A stretch of DNA of 6,003 nucleotides from an uncultured Hyphomicrobiales bacterium (GCA_903903935.1 CAIVAX010000048.1:1-6003); one strand, 5' to 3'. Shown: positions 1-6,003, counted from the first letter of the stretch. A program made the numbers and translations. The notes: generated by a model from the sequence alone, not told the origin.

Positions 1-208
1 CAATCACAGCGATCAAAACGAGCGGGCCGATGAAGCGCGCCCGGCTGTTCTTGGGGGGCGCCGCCTCCACCATTCCAGAACCCCGGGCGGGCTGGGCTGT
101 GGTCAGTGCAGAGGCCGGTGCATTCGCGACGGGCTGCCCAAATGTCTGATTTTGTGAAGATTGATTGTGCGGATGGGTAGGCTCGGTCACTGATGTTTGC
201 TCTCTCAT
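1..208 (-). CDS. HlyD/EmrA-type membrane fusion protein, N-terminal part
   Basis: Only the first 69 codons are present; the gene runs off the left edge of the window. The ATG at 208 opens a polar, Pro/Ala/Gln-rich tail of about 57 residues with no hydrophobic stretch. A basic patch (KNSRARF, about residues 53-59) follows, and then the start of a membrane segment (IGPLVLIAVI) at the window edge. A disordered cytoplasmic tail, a basic patch and one inner-membrane anchor are usual for periplasmic adaptor proteins of EmrA/HlyD-type efflux systems. The divergent TetR gene and the palindrome between them fit a drug- or solvent-responsive efflux operon. No conserved HlyD domain is visible, so the family is inferred from architecture and context. 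The ATG has a poor ribosome binding site; a GTG at 190 preceded by GAGAGAG is a credible alternative start. Confidence 0.6.
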   Translation of the reverse strand, partial: MREQTSVTEPTHPHNQSSQNQTFGQPVANAPASALTTAQPARGSGMVEAAPPKNSRARFIGPLVLIAVI

Positions 209-275
209 CTGCCAAAGCGGGGCAGATCGTTTGGGATCAAGGTCTGTAAGCTTGACCTAAGCTAAAAATATTGCC

Positions 276-305
276 ATTGCAATGCTAACCGAACCGTTCG
301 GTCAA
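276..305 (-). promoter_or_regulatory. Putative promoter of the membrane fusion protein gene
   Basis: On the minus strand TTGACC (300-305, 5 of 6 to the sigma70 -35 consensus) is followed after 18 bp by TGCAAT (276-281, 4 of 6 to the -10 consensus). An A/T-rich tract lies just upstream of the -35 box (306-315) and could act as an UP-like element. Transcription would start roughly 60 bp before the ATG at 208. The -35 box and spacer are overlapped by the palindrome at 288-302, as expected for repression by steric block. This is called by eye from consensus matches. Confidence 0.45.
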
Positions 306-1004
306 AAATATTTTTGCAGCGCAGCAAATGAGCCCGTCTTGGATAATGATGATCCCATAAGCTCTGCCCTGACCTTGGGGCAGGACCAGACTGAAAGCGC
401 CAAGCTGCGGCAGATCTTGGATGGCGCGCGCCGGGTCTTCCTTGCTGATGGCTATGATGGTGCCAGCATGAATGACATTGCACGCACGGCGGGTGTGTCG
501 AAGGGCACGTTATATGTCTATTTCGAATCAAAAGAGATTTTGCTGGAAGCTTTGATCCGCGATTTGAAGACGGCGCAGGGCGAACGTCATATTTGCATTG
601 ATGCCAGCAACAATTCTGTTGAGGAGAATTTACGGCAATCGGCTTTGCATTTGAGCCGCAAGATCCTGCAGCCCGAGCATATTGCCATCATCCGTCTGGT
701 GATTGGTGTGGCTCACAAATTGCCGCAAGTGGGGCGGGCTTTTTATGAATCAGGTCCGCTCTATGGACGTGCGAGGCTCAGCGCTTATCTCGATCACATG
801 GTAACCAAAGGCATATTGAACATTGAAAATACGGATCTTGCTGCCGGGCAATTTTTGCAATTGGCCTATTCAGAGCTGATCAATCTGAAATTATTCCGAA
901 TGGTGGATGAGATTTCGGATGACGACCTCTTGCGGGCCATTGACCCTGCCATTGCCATGTTCATGGCCGTTTATGCCAAAGGCAAACAGAGGCCTCATTC
1001 CTAA
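282..1004 (+). CDS. TetR/AcrR-family transcriptional regulator
   Basis: A dimeric DNA-binding repressor, probably controlling the divergent membrane fusion protein gene and itself. The N-terminal TetR domain is clear: helix 1 at about residues 42-54 (RQILDGARRVF), then a helix-turn-helix at about 62-81 with the typical ...IA..AGVSKGTLY.YF pattern, followed by SKE.LL. The remaining roughly 140 residues are helical and resemble AefR-like TetR C-terminal domains, which form the ligand pocket and dimer interface. The ligand cannot be predicted. The ATG start at 282 gives 240 aa but has no Shine-Dalgarno sequence, and its first codons contain the palindrome at 288-302. A TTG at 339, 6 nt after a weak GAG, would give about 221 aa, nearer the family norm, and may be the true start. 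The 282 start is kept as the outer limit. The stop overlaps the convergent Sel1 gene by 4 bp. Confidence 0.9.
   Translation: MLTEPFGQKYFCSAANEPVLDNDDPISSALTLGQDQTESAKLRQILDGARRVFLADGYDGASMNDIARTAGVSKGTLYVYFESKEILLEALIRDLKTAQGERHICIDASNNSVEENLRQSALHLSRKILQPEHIAIIRLVIGVAHKLPQVGRAFYESGPLYGRARLSAYLDHMVTKGILNIENTDLAAGQFLQLAYSELINLKLFRMVDEISDDDLLRAIDPAIAMFMAVYAKGKQRPHS
288..302. promoter_or_regulatory. Probable TetR operator, 15-bp perfect palindrome
   Basis: ACCGAAC-C-GTTCGGT is a perfect inverted repeat with 7-bp arms around one central base. Its size, its symmetry and its position between a tetR gene and a divergent efflux-type gene are what is expected of an operator for a TetR-family dimer. 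It overlaps the -35 region of the proposed minus-strand promoter. It lies 6 bp inside the longest tetR reading frame, which suggests that tetR starts further downstream and is autoregulated. That this TetR binds here is inference. Confidence 0.7.
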
Positions 1005-2044
1005 TTGCCAATAAAGCGCCGAACTGCATTTTCAACATTTTGTCTTTGCTGCGCGCTCATCGCATTCAACAGGCCATCAAGATAATCATCCTTAAGGCCT
1101 GAGGCCCGCGCCAGAATGTGCCATTTCATCGCCTCAATCATATCAAGGCGCACACCGCGGCCATTGGCCAGCATGCGAGCAAGGCGATTTTGCGCAATGG
1201 GGTTTTCACGAGCCGCCGCCCGCAAGAAGAATTTGCCCGCCAGCGCTTCATCTTTCTCGACACCATCGCCATTAAACAAGGCAATGGCATATTCGACCAA
1301 AGAGGACAGATGATGATCTTCAGCAGCAACTTTGAGTAATTGGGTCGCCTTTTGGCGATCTTTGATAACGCCCGTGCCTTCACGATAAAGCATGGCCAGA
1401 GCATAGCTGGCATCATCATCGCCCTGTTCGGAGGCACGACGAAACAAATCGGCCGCTTTGGGAAAATCAGAAAGAGTGGCATCCATCGCCATCACGCCCA
1501 GATTATACAGCGCGCCAGCATGATTGGCCTTTGCGGCCTGTTCAAAAGCCTGTTGCGCTTTGCCTAAATCTTTCTCGACGCCCACTCCTTCGAGATAAGC
1601 ACGGCCCAAGGCAAAGGCACCTTGCACATCGCCCCGATCGGCGGCTAATTTGTAATAGCTTGCTGCAGCTGAAAGGTCACGCCGCACGCCAAGACCGGTG
1701 CGATAAAGCTCCCCCATTAAAGTGAGAGCTGGTGCATCATTGGGATTATCGGCAATGCGCTTAGTTGCCTCGCGCACAGCGGTCACATAATAGCCGCGCT
1801 GAAAGGCGGCAAAGGCAAGATCGGGCTTGGGCTTTGTGGGATCCTCCTGCGCCGCCTCATTCTCTTTGAGGCCGGGCACTGGCGGCAGATTGGGCCGCGG
1901 CTGTGTAAAGACCGGCACAGAGGAGGGGAGAGTTTGTGTCTGCGCTTCAAGCGAAGCGGGAAGAAGAAGCGCTGAGACGATTGCGCAGGCAAGCGCCAGA
2001 GGACGGGATATACGCTGTCTCTCAGCTGCTTTTTGCATAGGCAT
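1001..2044 (-). CDS. Secreted Sel1-repeat (TPR-like) protein
   Basis: A protein of about 347 aa with an N-terminal signal peptide: basic n-region (KAAERQRISRP), hydrophobic core (LALACAIVSALLLP) and likely signal peptidase I cleavage after ASLEA. It is therefore probably periplasmic. A proline-rich linker follows. A short helical pair (AFQRGYYVTAVREATKRIA) then leads into about six Sel1-like repeats of some 36 residues, between residues 104 and 317. Typical repeat cores are LYRTGLGVRRD, AYLEGVGVEKD, LYREGTGVIKD and LFNGDGVEKD; the third repeat is shortened. Sel1 repeats are protein-binding solenoids, as in rhizobial ExoR, but the partner here is unknown. The ATG at 2044 was chosen over a TTG at 2050 because GGTGA lies 6 nt before the ATG but directly abuts the TTG. 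The start overlaps the ThiE-like gene by 23 nt, so the two are probably translationally coupled. Confidence 0.88.
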   Translation of the reverse strand: MPMQKAAERQRISRPLALACAIVSALLLPASLEAQTQTLPSSVPVFTQPRPNLPPVPGLKENEAAQEDPTKPKPDLAFAAFQRGYYVTAVREATKRIADNPNDAPALTLMGELYRTGLGVRRDLSAAASYYKLAADRGDVQGAFALGRAYLEGVGVEKDLGKAQQAFEQAAKANHAGALYNLGVMAMDATLSDFPKAADLFRRASEQGDDDASYALAMLYREGTGVIKDRQKATQLLKVAAEDHHLSSLVEYAIALFNGDGVEKDEALAGKFFLRAAARENPIAQNRLARMLANGRGVRLDMIEAMKWHILARASGLKDDYLDGLLNAMSAQQRQNVENAVRRFIGN

Positions 2045-2675
2045 GTTCAATCACCGCCATCGCCTTGCGCACACCCGCATCCGGGCCTTCAGGATCATTC
2101 CACACAAAATCACTCAGAGCGATAAAATCTGCGCCCGCGCGCACCAGCGCGGCAATCTCATCGCCCGATTGTGCAAAGCCGACCACAGGCACATTGAAAA
2201 TATCTGCCCACCAGCTCACCCGCTCCAGCGTGCGGGCAAAATCAGGCACGAAGCCATCAGCCTCCGGCTCGCCAATCAAGAGATAGTCGATTTCCTTTTC
2301 GCCAAAGCTCATCGCTTCATCGCGTGTCTTCACCCGTCCGACACCAACGATATAATCGGGCTTCATTTTGGCAATTGCTTCATCAAGTGGGGCGGGGCGA
2401 TCGCCTGTCGCACTATTGATATGGACGCCATCAGCCCCCGAGCGCAAAGCCCATTGCGCCTCACCCTCCAGAAGAATAGCCGCGCCGCGCTCGACAGCCA
2501 GAGGCGCCAGAGTGCGGATGATTTTTTTGGCCGAGCCTTCATCATGAACCGCACACCGCACGAGCACGCAGGCGATGACCCCAGCATCAAGGGCCGCCTC
2601 AAGGCTTTGCGCCAAGCTGGACGCCTGCTCGAGTGGTGGTGTAATCAGATATAGGCTTGGGATCGTCTGGGCCAT
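2022..2675 (-). CDS. Thiamine-phosphate-synthase (ThiE/TenI)-like protein with degenerate active site
   Basis: A TIM-barrel protein of 217 aa, a normal ThiE length. It keeps the family's framework: LYLIT near residue 8, GADGVHIN at 80-87, GVGRVKTRDEA at 111-121, IDYLLIGEP at 129-137 and VPVVGFAQSGDEIAALVRAGADFIAL at 162-187 (quoted in pieces in the findings). ThiE joins hydroxymethylpyrimidine pyrophosphate to thiazole phosphate, but the residues that do this are mostly missing. QLR.K is replaced by LVRCA (38-42), the NDR/NDD metal and pyrophosphate motif by LLEGEA, and the GP.F.T.TK loop is absent. Automated tools would probably call it thiE, but thiamine-phosphate synthase activity is doubtful. 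No TPP riboswitch was seen upstream and no other thiamine gene is in the window. It lies downstream of fba and overlaps the Sel1 gene. The ATG at 2675 has only a weak GAG Shine-Dalgarno. Confidence 0.8.
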   Translation of the reverse strand: MAQTIPSLYLITPPLEQASSLAQSLEAALDAGVIACVLVRCAVHDEGSAKKIIRTLAPLAVERGAAILLEGEAQWALRSGADGVHINSATGDRPAPLDEAIAKMKPDYIVGVGRVKTRDEAMSFGEKEIDYLLIGEPEADGFVPDFARTLERVSWWADIFNVPVVGFAQSGDEIAALVRAGADFIALSDFVWNDPEGPDAGVRKAMAVIEHAYAKSS

Positions 2676-2810
2676 AAATTAACTCGATTCTGCTTTAAGC
2701 TCTTATCTGAAGGCTCGCATCTCATATAGGCACAGGAGTTCCCGATTCACCTGCCTGTTAGAAGATATCTTGACAGAATGCCTTTAGACCCAAAAGGATT
2801 CAATCGTTCT

Positions 2811-3065
2811 ATGATCAAAATTCCTTATCGATTTCACCGCGCAGTTTTTACCATTCAAGTGACCGGCTTTGCCTCGGCTATGGTGTCTGGGCTGACAACA
2901 TGGCGCAATATGGGCCTGACGCCGGATTTTTTCTCGCATTGGATTCCAGCTTGGCTGGCCTCTTGGCCTGTTGCCTTTCCCTCGATGTATGCGGTGACGC
3001 CTTTGGCGCAGAGATTAGCTGGAAAGCTCTGCGCTCCGCCGCCGTCTGACCCCCCAAAGGGCTGA
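2811..3065 (+). CDS. Small DUF2798-type two-helix membrane protein
   Basis: From the ATG at 2811 this encodes 84 aa, the usual size for the DUF2798 family. The pattern also matches: an N-terminal KIP.R-like start, a first hydrophobic helix at about 10-30 ending in VSGLTTWRNMG, a loop, a Trp-rich second helix at about 43-63 (WIPAWLASWPVAFP), then a basic tail. It is an inner-membrane protein of unknown function. An in-frame ATG at 2778 would add 11 residues; it is less likely because family members start just before the KIP.R motif. AAAAGGA lies upstream of 2811 but is somewhat distant. TTGACA at 2770-2775 could be a -35 box, but no good -10 follows at normal spacing. The gene is opposite to its neighbours and ends 8 bp from the fba stop. 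Family assignment is from recall of the motif pattern. Confidence 0.75.
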   Translation: MIKIPYRFHRAVFTIQVTGFASAMVSGLTTWRNMGLTPDFFSHWIPAWLASWPVAFPSMYAVTPLAQRLAGKLCAPPPSDPPKG

Positions 3066-3073
3066 GCCGAGTT

Positions 3074-4141
3074 TTAAGAAAAGGTCGGATCGAGCTTGCC
3101 AGCCGTATAACGCTTGGCCATGTCAGACAGGGGGATAATCTTGCCCATTTTCGAGGCTTTGCCGGCTGTGTTGAATTCCTCAAGACGCTGACGGCAAATC
3201 TTCGACATGGCATCAAGCGCCGGCTTAAGATATTTGCGCGGGTCAAATTCGCCGGGATGTTCGCTGAGCACGCGGCGGATCTGGCCGGTGATCGCCATAC
3301 GATGATCGGTCTCAATATTGATCTTGCGCACGCCATTCTTAATGCCGCGCTGAATTTCTTCTACCGGCACGCCCCAAGTCTGCGGCATTTTTCCGCCAAA
3401 CTTATTGATGATGTCCTGCAGATCCTGCGGCACAGACGATGAGCCATGCATGACCAGATGCAGATTGGGCATTTTGCGATGGATTTCTTCAATCACATTC
3501 ATCGCCAGAATAGCGCCATCGGGCTTGCGCGAGAATTTATAAGCGCCATGCGATGTGCCCATAGCGATGGCGAGTGCATCGACCTTGGTTGCCTTGACGA
3601 ATTTCACCGCTTCATCGGGATTGGTCAGCAATTGATCATGGCTGAGTTTGCCCTCTGCGCCATGCCCATCTTCCTTATCGCCCATGCCGGTTTCCAGGGA
3701 GCCCAGCACGCCCAGCTCGCCTTCCACCGAAACGCCGCCCATATGCGCAATATTCACCACATTGCGAGTGACTTGCACATTATAATCGTAATTGGCGGGC
3801 GTGGTGCCATCTTCTTTAAGCGAGCCATCCATCATCACTGAGGTGAAGCCTGATTGGATCGCGGTCATGCAAGTGGATTCGACATTGCCATGATCGAGAT
3901 GCACGCAGATGGGAATATGCGGATAGATTTCGGTCAAGGCATCCATCATATGGCGCAGCATAATATCATTGGCATAAGCGCGCGCGCCGCGTGAGGCCTG
4001 AATGATGACGGGCGAATCAAGCGCATTGCAGGCTTCGCCAATCGCGAGCGCCTGTTCCATATTGTTGATGTTGAAAGCGGGCACGCCATAATCATGTTCT
4101 GCAGCATGATCGAGCAATTGACGCAGGGTAATGCGAGCCAT
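3074..4141 (-). CDS. fba: Class II fructose-1,6-bisphosphate aldolase, Calvin-cycle subtype
   Basis: A zinc-dependent cytoplasmic aldolase that reversibly splits fructose-1,6-bisphosphate into dihydroxyacetone phosphate and glyceraldehyde-3-phosphate. At 355 aa it matches the class IIB 'Calvin-cycle' subtype used in glycolysis, gluconeogenesis and CO2 fixation by many alphaproteobacteria. Visible motifs are [10 protein letters not shown] (21-30); HLDHG (81-85) with the catalytic Asp83 and zinc ligand His84; VEGELG (139-144); GTSHGAYKF, giving zinc ligand His198; and MHGSSS, giving zinc ligand His232 and the phosphate-binding loop. The substrate-binding N-x-D-T-D motif reads NIETD (275-279), with Glu where Asp is usual in the family. 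The start is secure: AAGGAGG lies 5 nt before the ATG. It follows pgk with a 57-bp gap and is probably co-transcribed with it. Confidence 0.97.
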   Translation of the reverse strand: MARITLRQLLDHAAEHDYGVPAFNINNMEQALAIGEACNALDSPVIIQASRGARAYANDIMLRHMMDALTEIYPHIPICVHLDHGNVESTCMTAIQSGFTSVMMDGSLKEDGTTPANYDYNVQVTRNVVNIAHMGGVSVEGELGVLGSLETGMGDKEDGHGAEGKLSHDQLLTNPDEAVKFVKATKVDALAIAMGTSHGAYKFSRKPDGAILAMNVIEEIHRKMPNLHLVMHGSSSVPQDLQDIINKFGGKMPQTWGVPVEEIQRGIKNGVRKINIETDHRMAITGQIRRVLSEHPGEFDPRKYLKPALDAMSKICRQRLEEFNTAGKASKMGKIIPLSDMAKRYTAGKLDPTFS

Positions 4142-4146
4142 GAAAT

Positions 4147-4153
4147 CCTCCTT
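4147..4153 (-). promoter_or_regulatory. Strong ribosome binding site of fba
   Basis: AAGGAGG on the minus strand, 5 nt before the fba ATG, is a near-perfect anti-16S match. It is the strongest Shine-Dalgarno in the window; pgk and the ThiE-like gene have weak ones. It fixes the fba start and suggests high aldolase translation from the shared message. Confidence 0.85.
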
Positions 4154-4198
4154 AAATCCCTTTGCGGGAGCCTATTCTCAGTGTGTGACAGTTTGCCC

Positions 4199-5392
4199 TC
4201 AGGCCCTTAATGCTTCGACACCTGGAAGAGCTTTACCTTCCAGCCATTCGAGAAATGCACCACCAGCCGTTGAGATATAAGTAAAGTCATCGCCTGCCCC
4301 GGCATGATTAAGCGCCGAGACCGTATCGCCGCCCCCTGCAATCGACATCAGCTTGCCAGCTTTGGTCAGAGAGGCGGCAGCTCTTGCCGCCGCAGTGGTC
4401 GCCGCATCAAAGGGCGCGAGTTCAAAGGCGCCGAACGGGCCATTCCAGACAAGGGTTTTGGCTGCGGCAAATTGCGCTTCAACACGCGCCACGGTCTTGG
4501 GGCCGGCATCGAGAATCATCTCATCCTCGGCCACATGATCGACATCGATCACGAGCGAGGGTGCATGGGCTTTAAACTCTTTGGCTGTGACCACATCATT
4601 GGGCAGCACAATGGTGCAATTGGCTTTGGTGGCTTGCTCGAGCACAGACCGGGCCGTATCCAGCATGTCTTTCTCGCAGAGGGATTTGCCAATCGCCTTG
4701 CCTTGCGCGGCCAAAAACGTATTGGCCATGCCACCGCCAATGATCAGCACATCAACCTTTTTGACAAGATTGCCCAAAAGTTCGAGCTTGGTTGAAACTT
4801 TGGCGCCGCCCACAACAGCCACTAACGGGCGCAGAGGATTTTCAAGCGCTGAGGCAATGGCCTCAATTTCCGCTTGCATGGCGCGGCCTGCATAGGCTGG
4901 CAGCACATGGGCAAGGCCTTCGGTGGAGGCATGGGCGCGATGGGCGGCTGAAAAGGCATCATTGACATAAATGTCGCCTAAACTAGCCAAAGCCGCGACA
5001 AAGGCCGGATCGTTTTTCTCTTCGCCTTTGTGAAAGCGAGTGTTTTCCAGCAAGAGCACATCGCCCGATTTAAGCGCGGCCACTTTACCCTCGGCCTCAG
5101 GGCCAATGCAATCCTTGGCAAAGGCGATCTCTTGACCCAGCTGCTGGCTGAGCACGGACACTAAGGGTTGCAGAGAATTTTCTGTATCCGGCCCGGCTTT
5201 GGGGCGACCAAAATGCGCCAACAAAATAATCTTGCCACCCTTTTGCGCGATTTCTTTGATCGTGGGCAGAATGCGTTCAATGCGCGTGGCATCGGTAACT
5301 TTGCCCTGCTCCATGGGCACATTCAGATCCACGCGCAATAGAACGCGTTTGCCATCGAGATTGACGTGATCAAGAGTTTTGAAAGCAGACAT
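4199..5392 (-). CDS. pgk: Phosphoglycerate kinase
   Basis: A cytoplasmic enzyme that reversibly transfers phosphate between 1,3-bisphosphoglycerate and ADP. It has 397 aa, typical for bacterial PGK, and the two-lobed architecture is complete. The N-lobe 3-phosphoglycerate site shows RVDLNVP (20-26), HFGRP (60-64), [10 protein letters not shown] (116-125) and [13 protein letters not shown] (144-156). The hinge and nucleotide lobe show [14 protein letters not shown] (193-206), GGGMANTFL (219-227), WNGPFGAFE (316-324) and GGGDTV (353-358). The reading frame stays open upstream to 5503, but those 37 extra codons overlap gap and do not resemble PGK, whereas [10 protein letters not shown] at 5392 is a typical PGK start. 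The ribosome binding site is weak (GTGG). The gene begins 12 nt after the T-tract of an intrinsic-terminator-like hairpin. It lies between gap and fba, which act on either side of its metabolic step. Confidence 0.97.
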   Translation of the reverse strand: MSAFKTLDHVNLDGKRVLLRVDLNVPMEQGKVTDATRIERILPTIKEIAQKGGKIILLAHFGRPKAGPDTENSLQPLVSVLSQQLGQEIAFAKDCIGPEAEGKVAALKSGDVLLLENTRFHKGEEKNDPAFVAALASLGDIYVNDAFSAAHRAHASTEGLAHVLPAYAGRAMQAEIEAIASALENPLRPLVAVVGGAKVSTKLELLGNLVKKVDVLIIGGGMANTFLAAQGKAIGKSLCEKDMLDTARSVLEQATKANCTIVLPNDVVTAKEFKAHAPSLVIDVDHVAEDEMILDAGPKTVARVEAQFAAAKTLVWNGPFGAFELAPFDAATTAAARAAASLTKAGKLMSIAGGGDTVSALNHAGAGDDFTYISTAGGAFLEWLEGKALPGVEALRA

Positions 5393-5404
5393 AGGTACCA
5401 CATT

Positions 5405-5438
5405 AAAAAAGAGCTGGGCGAGACCTAGCCTCGCCCAG
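5405..5438 (-). terminator. Intrinsic terminator or attenuating hairpin between gap and pgk
   Basis: Read on the minus strand, a perfect 9-bp GC-rich stem CTGGGCGAG/CTCGCCCAG (arms 5430-5438 and 5414-5422) encloses a 7-nt loop. It is followed by CTC and then a run of six T (5405-5410). This is the classic Rho-independent terminator layout. It starts 7 nt after the gap stop codon and its T-tract ends 12 nt before the pgk ATG. There is no space for a promoter between it and pgk. It may partly terminate, giving more gap than pgk message, or act as a 3' stabiliser of gap RNA. Confidence 0.85.
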
Positions 5439-5445
5439 TGAACAC

Positions 5446-6003
5446 TTACAGAAGTTTGCCCATCGCCACAGCCGTATCGGCCATGCGATTGGAGAAGCCC
5501 CATTCATTGTCATACCAAGACAGGATGCGCACAAAGGTGCCATCAATCACTTTGGTCTGATCCATATGGAAGATGGAGGAATGGGCATCATGATTGAAAT
5601 CAATCGAGACATTGGAGCTTTCTGTATAGCCTAGAACGCCCTTCAATTCCTGCGATGCGGCGCGCTTGATCGCCTCATTGATTTCCTTGGCGCTGGTGGC
5701 GCGCTTGGCGGTGAATTTCAAATCGACCACTGAGACATTGGGTGTGGGCACGCGGATCGCCGCGCCATCGAGCTTGCCATTCAATTCAGGCAGAACCAGA
5801 CCCACAGCCTTAGCAGCGCCGGTTGAGGTTGGGATCATCGACAAAGCCGCAGCTCTGGCGCGATAGAGATCCTTATGCATGGTGTCGAGTGTGGGCTGAT
5901 CACCTGTATAAGAATGGATCGTGGTCATGAAGCCATGGGCAATACCAACTGTATCATTGAGCACTTTGGCCACCGGCGAGAGGCAATTGGTTGTGCAGGA
6001 GGC
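5446..6003 (-). CDS. gap: Type I glyceraldehyde-3-phosphate dehydrogenase, C-terminal part
   Basis: The C-terminal 185 residues of an NAD(P)-dependent GAPDH, which converts glyceraldehyde-3-phosphate to 1,3-bisphosphoglycerate, the substrate of the adjacent pgk. The frame is open through the right edge and begins there with [10 protein letters not shown], the catalytic motif; its first Cys (fragment residue 3) is the nucleophile. The partner His is in [10 protein letters not shown] (fragment residue 30), at the normal 27-residue distance. The catalytic domain follows with [20 protein letters not shown] (phosphate-binding), [21 protein letters not shown] and the C-terminal [13 protein letters not shown] helix. 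The N-terminal Rossmann domain is outside the window, so NAD versus NADP preference cannot be read. The stop is TAA at 5446-5448, followed at once by a terminator-like hairpin. Confidence 0.97.
   Translation of the reverse strand, partial: ASCTTNCLSPVAKVLNDTVGIAHGFMTTIHSYTGDQPTLDTMHKDLYRARAAALSMIPTSTGAAKAVGLVLPELNGKLDGAAIRVPTPNVSVVDLKFTAKRATSAKEINEAIKRAASQELKGVLGYTESSNVSIDFNHDAHSSIFHMDQTKVIDGTFVRILSWYDNEWGFSNRMADTAVAMGKLL

Noticed and set aside
262..531. An 89-codon minus-strand open frame over the tetR 5' end.
   Set aside because: Its product is Cys/His/Arg-rich and low in complexity, it overlaps the TetR helix-turn-helix coding region, and it has no ribosome binding site of note.
1827..2654. 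A 275-codon plus-strand open frame opposite the Sel1 and ThiE-like genes.
   Set aside because: It lies wholly antisense to two well-supported genes. Its product is Arg/His/Cys-rich with no domain, as expected for the complement of GC-rich coding sequence.
2676..2777. Possible TPP riboswitch upstream of the ThiE-like gene, suggested by a small stem (AGG-CA-CAGG ... CCTG-CCT, 2728-2756).
   Set aside because: The conserved TPP elements (CUGAGA and the ACCUGAU-type core) are absent, and the stem is short with a bulge.
3446..3841. A 131-codon plus-strand open frame within fba.
   Set aside because: It is antisense to a highly conserved aldolase; the His/Ile-rich product has no recognisable motif.
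5401..5403. An ATG just upstream of the pgk start that could serve as pgk start or leader peptide start.
   Set aside because: It is out of frame with pgk and its frame runs into the pgk coding sequence with no recognisable peptide and no Shine-Dalgarno other than the T-tract.
5393..5503. Upstream extension of pgk by 37 codons.
   Set aside because: It overlaps the end of gap and the terminator hairpin, and the residues do not resemble [13 protein letters not shown] at 5392 is the family-typical start.
5446..5973. gap starting at the GTG at 5973.
   Set aside because: That GTG is an internal Val codon directly after [10 protein letters not shown]; the frame continues to the window edge, so the gene is simply cut by the window.

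Overview
The window looks like chromosomal DNA from an alphaproteobacterium, most likely of the Hyphomicrobiales (Rhizobiales) type. Three things point there: a gap-pgk-fba cluster whose aldolase is the class II 'Calvin-cycle' subtype, a ThiE-like gene followed by a secreted Sel1-repeat gene directly downstream, and moderate-to-high GC codon use. This placement is inferred from gene content. No rRNA, tRNA, CRISPR array, insertion sequence or phage gene was seen, and the genes look native rather than acquired.

The right-hand two thirds is read on the minus strand, from right to left. It holds the C-terminal half of gap (glyceraldehyde-3-phosphate dehydrogenase, cut by the window edge), pgk (phosphoglycerate kinase), fba (fructose-1,6-bisphosphate aldolase), a thiamine-phosphate-synthase-like gene, and a secreted Sel1-repeat gene that overlaps it. 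The first three enzymes catalyse consecutive steps of lower glycolysis, gluconeogenesis or the Calvin cycle. A strong intrinsic-terminator hairpin lies between gap and pgk, so the cluster is probably not transcribed evenly. A small plus-strand gene for a DUF2798-type membrane protein sits between fba and the ThiE-like gene and interrupts the co-directional run.

The left end is a separate regulatory module. A TetR-family repressor gene on the plus strand diverges from a minus-strand gene whose first 69 codons look like the cytoplasmic tail and membrane anchor of an HlyD/EmrA-type membrane fusion protein. A perfect 15-bp palindrome overlaps a plausible promoter for the fusion-protein gene and is probably the TetR operator. 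It also falls just inside the longest tetR reading frame, so the annotated tetR start is doubtful. The tetR gene ends convergently with the Sel1 gene and the two share 4 bp.

The points most worth checking are the ThiE-like protein, which keeps the fold signature but lacks nearly all ThiE catalytic motifs; the gap/pgk terminator; and the TetR operator with its neighbouring 14-bp AT palindrome. I found no clear evidence of a wholly new system.
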